Below, piece by piece: positions 13,872-22,398 of a DNA stretch of 64,000 bases. The DNA lies in IMG/VR virus record IMGVR_UViG_3300023196_003770, positions 1 through 64,000 of that record; one strand, written 5' to 3'. The stretch comes from a virus. Within the stretch, counting starts at the first letter, position 1; each line of letters opens with the position of its first letter. The translations under genes and the position numbers were made by a program. The notes under the pieces were generated by a model. The model did no database searches and was not told where the DNA came from. It saw nothing but the letters and a program-made list of their open reading frames with translations.

Positions 13872-16800
13872 ACTTCTACTTTCGATTCTAACCCGTCGTT
13901 GTAAATATCTATAATTTTATCTGCTACTTCTTTAATTGGGTCTACGTGTGTTATAACGAGTATTGTGCGGAAATATGATTTGAACATGGTCAACAGATCC
14001 ATACATTTTATCATACTATCTTGATCAAGAGAACCAAATCCTTCATCGATTATGAAGATATCTGGTCGAGATAGACTGGATAGATTGATAAGAGCTACTC
14101 GTAGTGCAAGAGAACATATCATCTTTTCCATTCCAGATGCCAACTCAATAATCCGTCTTGAATGGCTATCTTCTATGTATACATCCATTACATTAGAAGA
14201 TATATCAGTTTCCAAACTAACTGTGAAATCAACTACACTATCCAATATCTTTGCCAATTCCATGTTAATCGCTGGCAATTGGGTTTTTAATACCATTGCA
14301 GGTATACCATTTTTGGAAAATGCTTGTTGAACCGTCTCATATATCTTAAGCTTTTCCAAGTCAGATTTACACTCAATACGATCTTTTGTTAAAAGCTTAA
14401 GTTTCTCATTCTTTCCGCCAAGAGTTATAAACAAATCTCTTTGTTCACGCTCACGGGCTTCAATATGTTCCACTATAACATCAAGCGTTAATTTTCTTTT
14501 CTCGTATTCCTTACGTTCATTAGAAGACAATAGATCGCCAAGCGTCTTTTTCTCTACTTCAAGCTTTTCCAAAGTAGACTTAACAATGGAAATCTCTTTC
14601 TCTCTAACATTCTTATCTGAAATTATTTTATTTAGTTTTGTCTCCAACTCATGTTCAAGACGTGAAGCCTTTTCATCAAGCTTAAGACTTTCTGCAATCT
14701 TCTCTTGAATTAAGAATTGTGCAACTCTATCAAGCTCTGAAATGCTCTCTTGTAGCTCATTAACTTTTTTCTCTTGTGTAGGCTTAAGCTTCTTATCGGC
14801 ATGACTATCCTTTATAAAACGACAGGTTGGAAAACTATCTCCACAAGGAACAGTTTCAAGACGCTTAATAGATTTATTTTGCTGTTCAAGAGTTTCTGTC
14901 TCTTTAACAAAAGACTGTTTAAGAGAAGATAGATCGTTTTTTACACGATCAAGCTTTTCAAGCTCTTCATGCAATACCTTGATGTCATACTTTGAACGGG
15001 TATGCCTTACATTATCCAATTCGTTTTTAATGTTGCGAACAGTATTGTCATGTTCATCTTCAAGGCGCAATAGATAAGTAAGAGTTTTTTCCTTTGCTTC
15101 AATATCGTTTTTAAGTTCATTAAAACGATTTAATGAAACGGTCTGCATTACATTTTGATGTTGCATCATCCAAAGACGTAGTTCGTCACGCTCTTGAAGA
15201 TTGCTTTGCTGCATCAAAGTAATATCAGAAATCTTCTTTTCAATCTCTTCTATCTCCTGATGACCACGCTTAAGCGCCGACGCCCAATCAAATCCAATAT
15301 ACTTCTTGGTCTTTTCCGTTAATACCGAATAATCGTCCTTTGCATATACGTTCAGCTTATCAAACAGTTCAAGGTCAAGGAAACGAGATAGAATAGCCTT
15401 TCTCTGTGTGGCACCCTCTTCAATGAACTTATTAATGCCACCCTGATTTGATAGAGCAGTCATAAGGAAATCCTGGGGCTGACCAACAAGCTTACGGATC
15501 TCTCTATCGGTTTCATCCCTGGAAATAGAATTCTTTTCTATTAGCGTTCCATCTTTCTCAATCTTATATAGATTTAGAGAAGTAACGGTCTTATCATCAT
15601 CCTTCTTTGTAGGCTTCTTTGGAAAATTGCGGACTGTCTCTCTCTTAACAATATAATCTTCTCCACCAACTGAGAACGTTAATTCCGCAGAACAATGCTT
15701 CTTGTTCTTGTTAATAATATGAGCGCCTTTAAGAGAACCACGATCTGTTGTGTTAAACAAAGCATACATGATAGCTGCGATAATAGAACTCTTACCAATC
15801 TTATTAGGTCCAAAAATACCAACAATGCCTTCAAGTTCAGAAAAGCTTACTTGATTGCCTTCTCCATAACGAAATATATTATCAAACTTAAGCTTCTTAA
15901 GACACCATGACACGTCACGAACGGCATTATCAATGTCTTCTTGATTGAGACGATTGAGATAACCACGAATGACCGTAGAAGCCTCTACAAGCTGTTCCTC
16001 ATTTAAGATATAGCTTTCCTTGTGCGCCTCCACAAACTCTCTGTAAAGCCGGATTAGAGCGTCAGGATCGTTACGTAGATTGTTCTTAAGAACTTGTTCG
16101 CCAGTTGTTTCAATAGTTTCCATCCGATTGATAAGGTCATACTTGAATACAACCTCGGAAGCACCCTTATGCTCCTTGAGTTCATTTAGTAGCTGACGAG
16201 CTTCAACCTGTTGAACAGGTTGATTGCTGATAATACGAAACCGACTGCCGGGAATATATGAACGCTCCCTACGATCCTTTTCTATAGATCGTAAAGTTGT
16301 ATTTACGGTGCCAGACCAATTAATCGATACGTATGGAGCACGGTTCTCATGCTCTACAAAATCAACGTCCCATTCCTTCTCATTCTTTATATCCCAAACA
16401 AGAAAACCCTTGGTTTCCGCTTCTCCAAAGTTCTGTTGAATTAATGAACCTGGATATCCAACCCATGGCTTAGCAACACCCTTCTTATCAAGACGATAAG
16501 CAAGAAACTGTTGCTTATGAATATCACCAAGCATTGTGAAATCCATTCCCCTAAAGAATGAAACATCACGCTCACCATGTTCCATCTTCCATTCGGTATC
16601 GGTCTTGCAACCGCTAATAGAACCGTGAAACAAAGCAATGTTTATCTTGCCTTGAATTGGCTTAATAGCTTTCCAACCATCTTCATCAAATGGCGAGAAT
16701 ACATGAAGTGCAAAACGATTGCTACCCTTAACCTCTCTTGGAAGAGAATAAGTTCCAGACTTCTTATAAAGATAAGCATCTGAATGATTAATAGCATCAT

Positions 16801-17098
16801 GAATTGGCGATATGATATCTTGACGATCACTGTTGGTTAGATTACCGTCATGATTTCCAAGAATTGTAATAGATGGAGCAATATCAGCCAGACTACGAAA
16901 CATCCATGAAAGCTTCTCAATAACCTCGGGCGTAATACCTTGGGTCTTTGTATGGAAAGTATCTCCCGTGTTAATGATAAGATCCGGCTTAACTCTTCGC
17001 CTGAGAGTATCAAATAACCTTTCAAAGCTTTCAGTATATTCATCATGACGGGCAATACCACGCCAATGAATATCACTTATTTGAACCACTTTAGTCAT
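13868..17098 (-). CDS. single-chain SbcD-SbcC (Mre11-Rad50; gp47-gp46) nuclease
   Basis: A 1076-residue protein joining both subunits of the recombination nuclease that T4 encodes as gp47 and gp46. Residues 1 to about 250 are the Mre11/SbcD phosphoesterase: QISDIHW, NTGDTFH, LGNHD, LFHGS and GDIHKQQF carry the metal ligands. From about 405 comes the Rad50/SbcC ATPase: Walker A GPNKIGKSS (430-438), Q-loop region, two long coiled coils around a possible zinc hook (Cys752 and Cys759, spaced C-x6-C), signature LASGMEKM and Walker B IFIIDEGFGSLD (about 1013). It resects DNA ends for recombination-dependent replication. There is no frameshift and no internal stop; the fusion is continuous. It is followed by the tail-tube-like gene and preceded 4 bp away by primase. 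Confidence 0.92.
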   Translation of the reverse strand: MTKVVQISDIHWRGIARHDEYTESFERLFDTLRRRVKPDLIINTGDTFHTKTQGITPEVIEKLSWMFRSLADIAPSITILGNHDGNLTNSDRQDIISPIHDAINHSDAYLYKKSGTYSLPREVKGSNRFALHVFSPFDEDGWKAIKPIQGKINIALFHGSISGCKTDTEWKMEHGERDVSFFRGMDFTMLGDIHKQQFLAYRLDKKGVAKPWVGYPGSLIQQNFGEAETKGFLVWDIKNEKEWDVDFVEHENRAPYVSINWSGTVNTTLRSIEKDRRERSYIPGSRFRIISNQPVQQVEARQLLNELKEHKGASEVVFKYDLINRMETIETTGEQVLKNNLRNDPDALIRLYREFVEAHKESYILNEEQLVEASTVIRGYLNRLNQEDIDNAVRDVSWCLKKLKFDNIFRYGEGNQVSFSELEGIVGIFGPNKIGKSSIIAAIMYALFNTTDRGSLKGAHIINKNKKHCSAELTFSVGGEDYIVKRETVRNFPKKPTKKDDDKTVTSLNLYKIEKDGTLIEKNSISRDETDREIRKLVGQPQDFLMTALSNQGGINKFIEEGATQRKAILSRFLDLELFDKLNVYAKDDYSVLTEKTKKYIGFDWASALKRGHQEIEEIEKKISDITLMQQSNLQERDELRLWMMQHQNVMQTVSLNRFNELKNDIEAKEKTLTYLLRLEDEHDNTVRNIKNELDNVRHTRSKYDIKVLHEELEKLDRVKNDLSSLKQSFVKETETLEQQNKSIKRLETVPCGDSFPTCRFIKDSHADKKLKPTQEKKVNELQESISELDRVAQFLIQEKIAESLKLDEKASRLEHELETKLNKIISDKNVREKEISIVKSTLEKLEVEKKTLGDLLSSNERKEYEKRKLTLDVIVEHIEAREREQRDLFITLGGKNEKLKLLTKDRIECKSDLEKLKIYETVQQAFSKNGIPAMVLKTQLPAINMELAKILDSVVDFTVSLETDISSNVMDVYIEDSHSRRIIELASGMEKMICSLALRVALINLSSLSRPDIFIIDEGFGSLDQDSMIKCMDLLTMFKSYFRTILVITHVDPIKEVADKIIDIYNDGLESKVEV

Positions 17099-17102
17099 TC
17101 TT

Positions 17103-18122
17103 TTATGCCTTTAGTATTTTTGATATCTTTGCCCTTAGCAAATAGTCCTTACTAAAAGGTGTAGCAGTTTCTAATAGGTAGTTAAACTGTGTTTGAGACA
17201 GCTCTCCAACGTCTTTATATGGCACAGGAATATCTAAGATATACACCGATATGTCATATTCACTTAACATATCCGCAATCTTTAGAACCTTATCTTTTGC
17301 GTCGGGATCTAATGCCAATATCACGGGCGTCTTATGCTTCGCTAACATAAGAAACAACTTATAATCTGTAGTTAAATCAGAACCTAAAAGACACGTGGCA
17401 TTTGAATTGCATTTAATCAAATCAAATGGACCCTCAACTATAGTCAATGGCTCGTTCCAATTAATATTAATCTCATTGAATATAATATCTTCCCTATGAA
17501 TATTAGGATTTAAATATTTGGGATTAACATCAGCATATGTTCTTCCAGTAAAATAATTTAAATCACCTTCGGAAGTAAATGATGGCATAATAACACGATT
17601 AACAAATGCCCGATCTTCTAACGCAATCCCAAACTTCCAATACCAAAGATGAGAAGGATCAAGGTCTTTAGTCTCCATTCCAAATCTATAAGCAATATAG
17701 TTAAGAGCCGCCCTATAACTGATCTCCATATTAATGTCATTGTTAGGCAATGCCAATAATTGAAATCCATTGGGAAGCTTAAACTCAACTTCAGTAACAA
17801 CCTTATTAACGTTATTGTTGTTGTTAACCTTAAGCTGATGCGTTCCTACAAAACGATTAAGATATTCTACGAAATATCCAGAATGAAATCTACGAATAAG
17901 ATCCGCAAGATTACGAGATTTATAATTGCAAACCCAGCATTTAACTAAATGACCGGTATCTGTTAGTTTAATAGCTAATTTCTTTTTATTATAAGAACCG
18001 CTTTTCTGAGATGAACATATAGGACAAACAAAATTTAAGTTTGCATTTTGACCAGAGCCGGTTATTTGGCAGGTACCAAATATTTTTTCAAGAAAATCTG
18101 CTAACTGTCCTTGTGTATACAT
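17103..18122 (-). CDS. DNA primase (DnaG/gp61-like)
   Basis: Synthesises RNA primers for lagging-strand replication. The ATG at 18122 (MYTQGQLADF) has a GAGGG ribosome site 6 nt upstream; a TTG two codons earlier is less likely. The N-terminal zinc finger has CPIC and CWVC (about residues 33-64). The toprim domain has IVEGPFDLIKC (catalytic Glu, about 223) and ALDPDAKDK (about 270). At 339 residues it matches T4 gp61 length. No helicase is in the window. A truncated copy of its first 17 codons lies 64 bp upstream (18186-18239). Confidence 0.85.
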   Translation of the reverse strand: MYTQGQLADFLEKIFGTCQITGSGQNANLNFVCPICSSQKSGSYNKKKLAIKLTDTGHLVKCWVCNYKSRNLADLIRRFHSGYFVEYLNRFVGTHQLKVNNNNNVNKVVTEVEFKLPNGFQLLALPNNDINMEISYRAALNYIAYRFGMETKDLDPSHLWYWKFGIALEDRAFVNRVIMPSFTSEGDLNYFTGRTYADVNPKYLNPNIHREDIIFNEININWNEPLTIVEGPFDLIKCNSNATCLLGSDLTTDYKLFLMLAKHKTPVILALDPDAKDKVLKIADMLSEYDISVYILDIPVPYKDVGELSQTQFNYLLETATPFSKDYLLRAKISKILKA

Positions 18123-18185
18123 GCCCAACCCTCATAACATATTCGTTTGCCGTTTATCAACCGTCCAACTTGTTGACGATTTAAT

Positions 18186-18239
18186 TTATGTTGAAAAGAT
18201 TTTAGTAATAAAATCTATCGCTTGACCTCTGGTATACAT
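18186..18239 (-). pseudogene. diverged 17-codon copy of the primase N-terminus
   Basis: Reads MYTRGQAIDFITKIFST then TAA; the primase starts MYTQGQLADFLEKIFGT. Eleven of 17 residues are identical, and many DNA differences fall in third codon positions. It begins at an ATG just after the stop of the methyltransferase gene. After its stop the similarity ends, and 60-odd bp of unrelated sequence lead into the true primase. It looks like the truncated 5' end of an older primase allele. Confidence 0.7.
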
Positions 18240-18240
18240 C

Positions 18241-18870
18241 TCACTTCTTCTTTCGAATTTTAACGTCTGTATTCCTTAGTATTTTTATCTGACCGGATCC
18301 ACTAGATCCAAAATTCTTGTTGCGATCCCAAACAAACCACGCATACTCAATACTATCAGTTCCCTTGCCATTAAATGACGGTCTATTAGGAAGAACATAG
18401 ATATCGGGAGTATATTGTCGGAGAAAATCTGACCGCTCACCACTACCCATGAAGTTAAGTCGTAATAACATACAAACATATTCTGGCTCCAACTTTATTG
18501 ATTTCTTTATAAACTCTAATGCTTTTGAAAATGGTGGGTTAGTGATAATAACATCATAATCTTTATTCAAAGGCGCATCCAAGAAGCTTTCTATATAAAC
18601 CCGGCTTGGGTCCACGGAAGCCTCTAAATCGGTTTTAAACCTATCCTGTAACTCAATAGCAGTCCAAGTAGGGGTTGTACCTAAACCAGCGTTCACAGCC
18701 CGTATAATAGCGCCGTCACCGGCTGCTGGCTCTAACCATCTTCCAACAGAACGAAGGGGATACGTATACGGAAGATTAACTTCTTCCAATAAACGATCAA
18801 CACACCAACTTGGGGTTGGATAATAATCGTTTGCTACACGCTTGTTAGAATTTTTTTTTGTTGCTGACAT
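18241..18870 (-). CDS. DNA N6-adenine methyltransferase
   Basis: A class I SAM-dependent DNA methyltransferase. ATG at 18870 (MSATKKNSNKRVAND) is preferred to a TTG 6 bp up. Motif I EPAAGDG binds SAM (about residue 47), and the catalytic DVIITNPPF (about 112) is the NPPF form used by adenine-N6 enzymes. It opens with YPTPSWCVDRLL, common in phage Dam-like enzymes. At 209 residues there is no separate target-recognition domain. It likely protects phage DNA from restriction or marks it for packaging or repair. It is coupled to the RuvC-like gene (TGATTATG). Confidence 0.8.
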   Translation of the reverse strand: MSATKKNSNKRVANDYYPTPSWCVDRLLEEVNLPYTYPLRSVGRWLEPAAGDGAIIRAVNAGLGTTPTWTAIELQDRFKTDLEASVDPSRVYIESFLDAPLNKDYDVIITNPPFSKALEFIKKSIKLEPEYVCMLLRLNFMGSGERSDFLRQYTPDIYVLPNRPSFNGKGTDSIEYAWFVWDRNKNFGSSGSGQIKILRNTDVKIRKKK

Positions 18871-18872
18871 AA

Positions 18873-19538
18873 TCAAGGATTTATTAACATTCCACCACGG
18901 CAGATAACCCAGCTATCACAAAGATCTTCATTAACTTTATCATATATCATCTGACCTTTAAACTGTCCGGATTTTGCCTCACGGATTATCCAAGGGAAAT
19001 TGGGATTTAAAGTTCTTACGTGCAAGAGAACCTTGTCCTTTGTAGATGAAGATTTATCTTTATAATCTATCTTAATGTTAAGTTTAGAGCGGGCAGAGCG
19101 AACATTAACCATAATAGGTTTAACGCCGAATAACTGATAAGCCATATAAGAAAGAATACCATTGAAACGCCCTAATGTCATTATTGTGTCAGCAGAGGAA
19201 AACCCTGGTGTAAACTTTTTGGCGGCTTCCTCAATGTATATGCGGCGAACTTTCCAAGATGGATCAATCCAATCTGAAGTAAAGTTATCTGCCTTCTCAT
19301 ATTCATCTTCAAACTTAACGAGTTTCTTATGAGTAAGCTTAATAAGCTCTCCAGTCTTACTATCTAATGCACATATGCCTACAACGGACGTTGAAATATC
19401 AAGTCCCAAATCTACTATTCTTTTTTCTCCTGTTGCTTCTCCAGAAGTAGGAAGCGAGCTCGGATTGGAAATATTACTGTCTCCGTCCAAAACTCGTATG
19501 TCGTCAATCTTCCCTTTTTTGTTAGACTTTCGCACCAT
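18873..19538 (-). CDS. RuvC-like Holliday junction resolvase
   Basis: A 221-residue RNase H-fold nuclease. DLGLDISTS (about residue 43) carries the first catalytic Asp, IYIEEAAKKF the second acidic residue, and DLCDSWVICRG near the C-terminus the final Asp cluster. This order fits RuvC or the phage resolvases that cut recombination and packaging branches. The first 41 codons overlap the TnsA-like gene by 124 bp in another frame and encode a low-complexity stretch, so a later start is possible, although no ATG, GTG or TTG with a good ribosome site is seen near the domain edge. Confidence 0.75.
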   Translation of the reverse strand: MVRKSNKKGKIDDIRVLDGDSNISNPSSLPTSGEATGEKRIVDLGLDISTSVVGICALDSKTGELIKLTHKKLVKFEDEYEKADNFTSDWIDPSWKVRRIYIEEAAKKFTPGFSSADTIMTLGRFNGILSYMAYQLFGVKPIMVNVRSARSKLNIKIDYKDKSSSTKDKVLLHVRTLNPNFPWIIREAKSGQFKGQMIYDKVNEDLCDSWVICRGGMLINP

Positions 19539-19903
19539 CTTCTTGCTGCCTCTGCTTTCTTAACTACCATAGTATTATTTAACGCAGAGTTTCGTTTGAC
19601 TTCTATAATCTTCTGAGAACCATTAACATAGTTAACAACAAAATCTGGTATATAAAATCTAACCCTACCAGACTTTGTATTAGCTATATACGCTATTTTA
19701 TACGGCTCATAATCATATGATGTAATATCTGGATCTTCATCAAAATGCTTACAGACATATAACTCCCAGGAAGAACGATATTGAATAGGATGAGGAGATT
19801 TTGGCGATATATGTGTGCCCGTAATATAGTGAGATTGTCTCTTGCCCTTACGGGTTCTCTTTCTACGTTTTGTCGGGGGTTTCTTAATAGTTGTTTTAGT
19901 CAT
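19415..19903 (-). CDS. TnsA-like nuclease / head-completion-type protein
   Basis: From ATG at 19903 (MTKTTIKKPP; a TTG six codons up is less likely) 162 residues. A basic N-terminal tail (TKRRKRTRKGKRQ) precedes a PD-(D/E)XK fold of TnsA type: YRSSWELYVCKHFD (first Glu), YIPDFVVNY (Asp) and IIEVKRN (Glu-x-Lys). In T4-like phages such proteins occur as head-completion nuclease gp4/gp50-like factors that trim DNA after packaging. It shares 124 bp out of frame with the RuvC-like gene. A 32-bp repeat (19925-19956) lies just upstream. Confidence 0.7.
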   Translation of the reverse strand: MTKTTIKKPPTKRRKRTRKGKRQSHYITGTHISPKSPHPIQYRSSWELYVCKHFDEDPDITSYDYEPYKIAYIANTKSGRVRFYIPDFVVNYVNGSQKIIEVKRNSALNNTMVVKKAEAARRWCESLTKKGRLTTYEFWTETVIFPIRARFLLLEKQQEKKE

Positions 19904-19924
19904 AATATCTATTAATAGCAATTA

Positions 19925-19956
19925 ATTGATAAGTGGAACGCTACCAATTAGAGAAG
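19925..19956 (-). repeat. 32-bp intergenic repeat, copy 1
   Basis: Identical over 32 bp to 52058-52089, in the same orientation, both upstream of a minus-strand gene. The inner 20 bp (minus strand TCTAATTGGTAGCGTTCCAC) also occur inside the gene at 44275-45864. It lies between the stop of the 786-residue structural gene and the TnsA-like gene, in a gap of 112 bp. Confidence 0.9.
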
Positions 19957-20015
19957 GCTATAGGGGTATTATAGATTAACAGAGACAATAAGACTTAAAT
20001 GTATGTGTGTATCGC

Positions 20016-22376
20016 TTAATAATCCATCTTCAAGCGAAAACAAAACTTATCGCCACTTCTCTTAAGGACCGGTTGAGCTATAGATGTTCTACCAATAACA
20101 TTTAGATTATCATCATGTAATAACACATTTGATATAAAGACGTATTTCTTATCATTTTCATTTGCAAAATCATCTATATCAATATTGCCATTTTGGAACT
20201 GAGCATAGCTGGAACTAATTTCCTGCATGGGTCTTGCATACCCATTTACCGATAAAACGTGAATATTCTGAATGCCCTGGAATTCACATTGAAACTGATT
20301 AAGACCAAAGAAATAAAGCTGTGGGACTTTAAGAAGGATTATACCTTCGTTATAAAATATATTGCCTATAGAAGACCATGTTGCATGTTCACCAGAAGCA
20401 TCAGCACGATATAGATTACCATAACCATCATCTTTAATGGTCATTGATATACTACCGCTTATAGAACCGCTTATGTTTGCATCTGTTAATACGAACGTTC
20501 CTGGTTTAATACATAAACCATAATACATATTACTGATATCAAAGAATACAACCTGATTACTTGTATTATCACGTGTTCTATCGAAGATTGCATAATCTGA
20601 AGCGGGTGTAACTCCACTCTTCCAGAAGTTATCTGGATTATTTGCTCCTTGTAAAGCTACTGATATTGAATTGTCTTGATCAGCAGATTGTAAAACCTGA
20701 CCTGGGAATGAACCAGTTATCATATCTCTTAAAGAGATTGCTCCTGGCACATAATTTCCTAAATCATCAACAAATTTACTTCCGCTTAAATTGCTTAATA
20801 AACCATAGTTTGGAAAGAACTTCCCATTATCATTTGGAAGTATCGAATATAATCTCTTTACATTTGAACCGGTTGAATATAATAAAGTATTTGCTTCTGT
20901 TGCTGTTGATAACGTTGTTGTGATAGTAGAAGCTGTTAAATTCATTAATCTCGGGTAACGTCCGGTAATAAAATCTCTTACGTAATTCTCGAGATTTATA
21001 TAGTGTCCACCACAACCAAAAGCCATTTTGATATCAAACGGGTCTATAGTTGTTCCATCCTTTGCAATCAAAGGAGTTGTTAATACGCCTCCGTCATCAT
21101 TTACTACTTGTCTATATGGACTTTCTTGTGTAAAGAAAGGCGGAAGATAAAACTTAAGATCACTTGTTATTGATTTTACACCAAAACTATCAAGAGCTTT
21201 AATTTCATCGGTATTGAGATATGAATTATATAACTTTAATTCATGAACTTCTGCTTTAAGAGGATAACTGAAAGCATATGATATAGGCGCATCTTGTGCT
21301 GTGCTATTTTTCAACTCTTCTATTCCATATTTCAATGATGGGTTTGTAGAAAAAAACCATGATGTTTCATTGGATGGACCAGCGTTAGTTCCTTGAAAAT
21401 AATTGCCAACGCACAAGATATCTTGATCAAGAGATGCTGAACCAACTGTTAAGCTATTTGTTATAGCAAAGTTACCTTTATTAATTGAATTAACAATAAA
21501 TGAACCGGAACCAAAATTATAATTTGGACCTCCCCAACGTATTGTTACATGATGCCATTTATTAACTTCTAATGCATTATCATTTGATAAGAACGTATAT
21601 GCAGATGATGTTAAGGCTAAGTCTGGAGCTATATCTGCGGCTCCTGAGAGCTGTAGCAATAATTTAAAACCACTAATCTTTCCATTGATATCTCGTGCCG
21701 ATCCTGAACATAAGCTTATAGCAAATGCGCTGGACATATGCATTAAAGTCCCAGGCTTGTATATAACTTCATTTGTATATACAGGCTTTGGCTTTATCCA
21801 AAAATCAAAAGAGAATGCATTGGAATAGCTATAATCTCTATAATTGCTATTCAAAGAGTTAAGTGGGTTTGGATATAATAAGACACTTCCAGTAGGGGTA
21901 TTGCTGGAAGAGAAAAAATTTAAACTATGGTAGTTTGTATAGTTGTAATGAGCAGTAGGATACGAAGTTCTGTAATACGGCATCAATGTATTGATCGTAA
22001 CAAGCTTACGCATCGTATTCGAATTAAATCGAAATGGAGGTTCAAATCTAATAATTTCTAAACGTTGATATTGTTTAGGAGATACCGGTGTTTCTTGAAC
22101 CCCCGTTAAATAAGCAACAATTTCCGGAACAATATTTGTAGACCCAGTTGATTTAGTTATCGCATTTAGACGTAATTGATTTAAATCATAATCATTGAAA
22201 TATGATTTACTATAGTAATTTAATGGATAAGGTTCTTTCTGAAATGTAGAACGTCTTGCAAAAAGATAAAGAGAACCAGTTACACCATCTGTTGAAGAAC
22301 TGACATAAGTTCTTCTTGGATTGGTTTCAATTGTAAACGTTTCGAAATCATCTGGTGTAACTCGTTGTATTGACAT
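20016..22376 (-). CDS. virion structural protein with LamG domain
   Basis: A 786-residue protein of the tail or baseplate region. Residues about 185-400 form a LamG/concanavalin-type domain: SFDFWIKPKP, VNKWHHVTIRWGGPN, a series of Gly/Ser-rich strands and AEVHELKLYNSYLNTDEIKAL, the standard closing of such domains. The C-terminal 90 residues (VFISNVLLHDDNLNVIG..., QPVLKRSGDKFCFRLKMDY) are similar to the end of the next gene. No signal peptide. LamG domains bind glycans, so it may be part of an adhesin. It is the last gene of the structural block. Confidence 0.75.
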   Translation of the reverse strand: MSIQRVTPDDFETFTIETNPRRTYVSSSTDGVTGSLYLFARRSTFQKEPYPLNYYSKSYFNDYDLNQLRLNAITKSTGSTNIVPEIVAYLTGVQETPVSPKQYQRLEIIRFEPPFRFNSNTMRKLVTINTLMPYYRTSYPTAHYNYTNYHSLNFFSSSNTPTGSVLLYPNPLNSLNSNYRDYSYSNAFSFDFWIKPKPVYTNEVIYKPGTLMHMSSAFAISLCSGSARDINGKISGFKLLLQLSGAADIAPDLALTSSAYTFLSNDNALEVNKWHHVTIRWGGPNYNFGSGSFIVNSINKGNFAITNSLTVGSASLDQDILCVGNYFQGTNAGPSNETSWFFSTNPSLKYGIEELKNSTAQDAPISYAFSYPLKAEVHELKLYNSYLNTDEIKALDSFGVKSITSDLKFYLPPFFTQESPYRQVVNDDGGVLTTPLIAKDGTTIDPFDIKMAFGCGGHYINLENYVRDFITGRYPRLMNLTASTITTTLSTATEANTLLYSTGSNVKRLYSILPNDNGKFFPNYGLLSNLSGSKFVDDLGNYVPGAISLRDMITGSFPGQVLQSADQDNSISVALQGANNPDNFWKSGVTPASDYAIFDRTRDNTSNQVVFFDISNMYYGLCIKPGTFVLTDANISGSISGSISMTIKDDGYGNLYRADASGEHATWSSIGNIFYNEGIILLKVPQLYFFGLNQFQCEFQGIQNIHVLSVNGYARPMQEISSSYAQFQNGNIDIDDFANENDKKYVFISNVLLHDDNLNVIGRTSIAQPVLKRSGDKFCFRLKMDY

Positions 22377-22398
22377 AACATACGTTCAATCTGAAATT

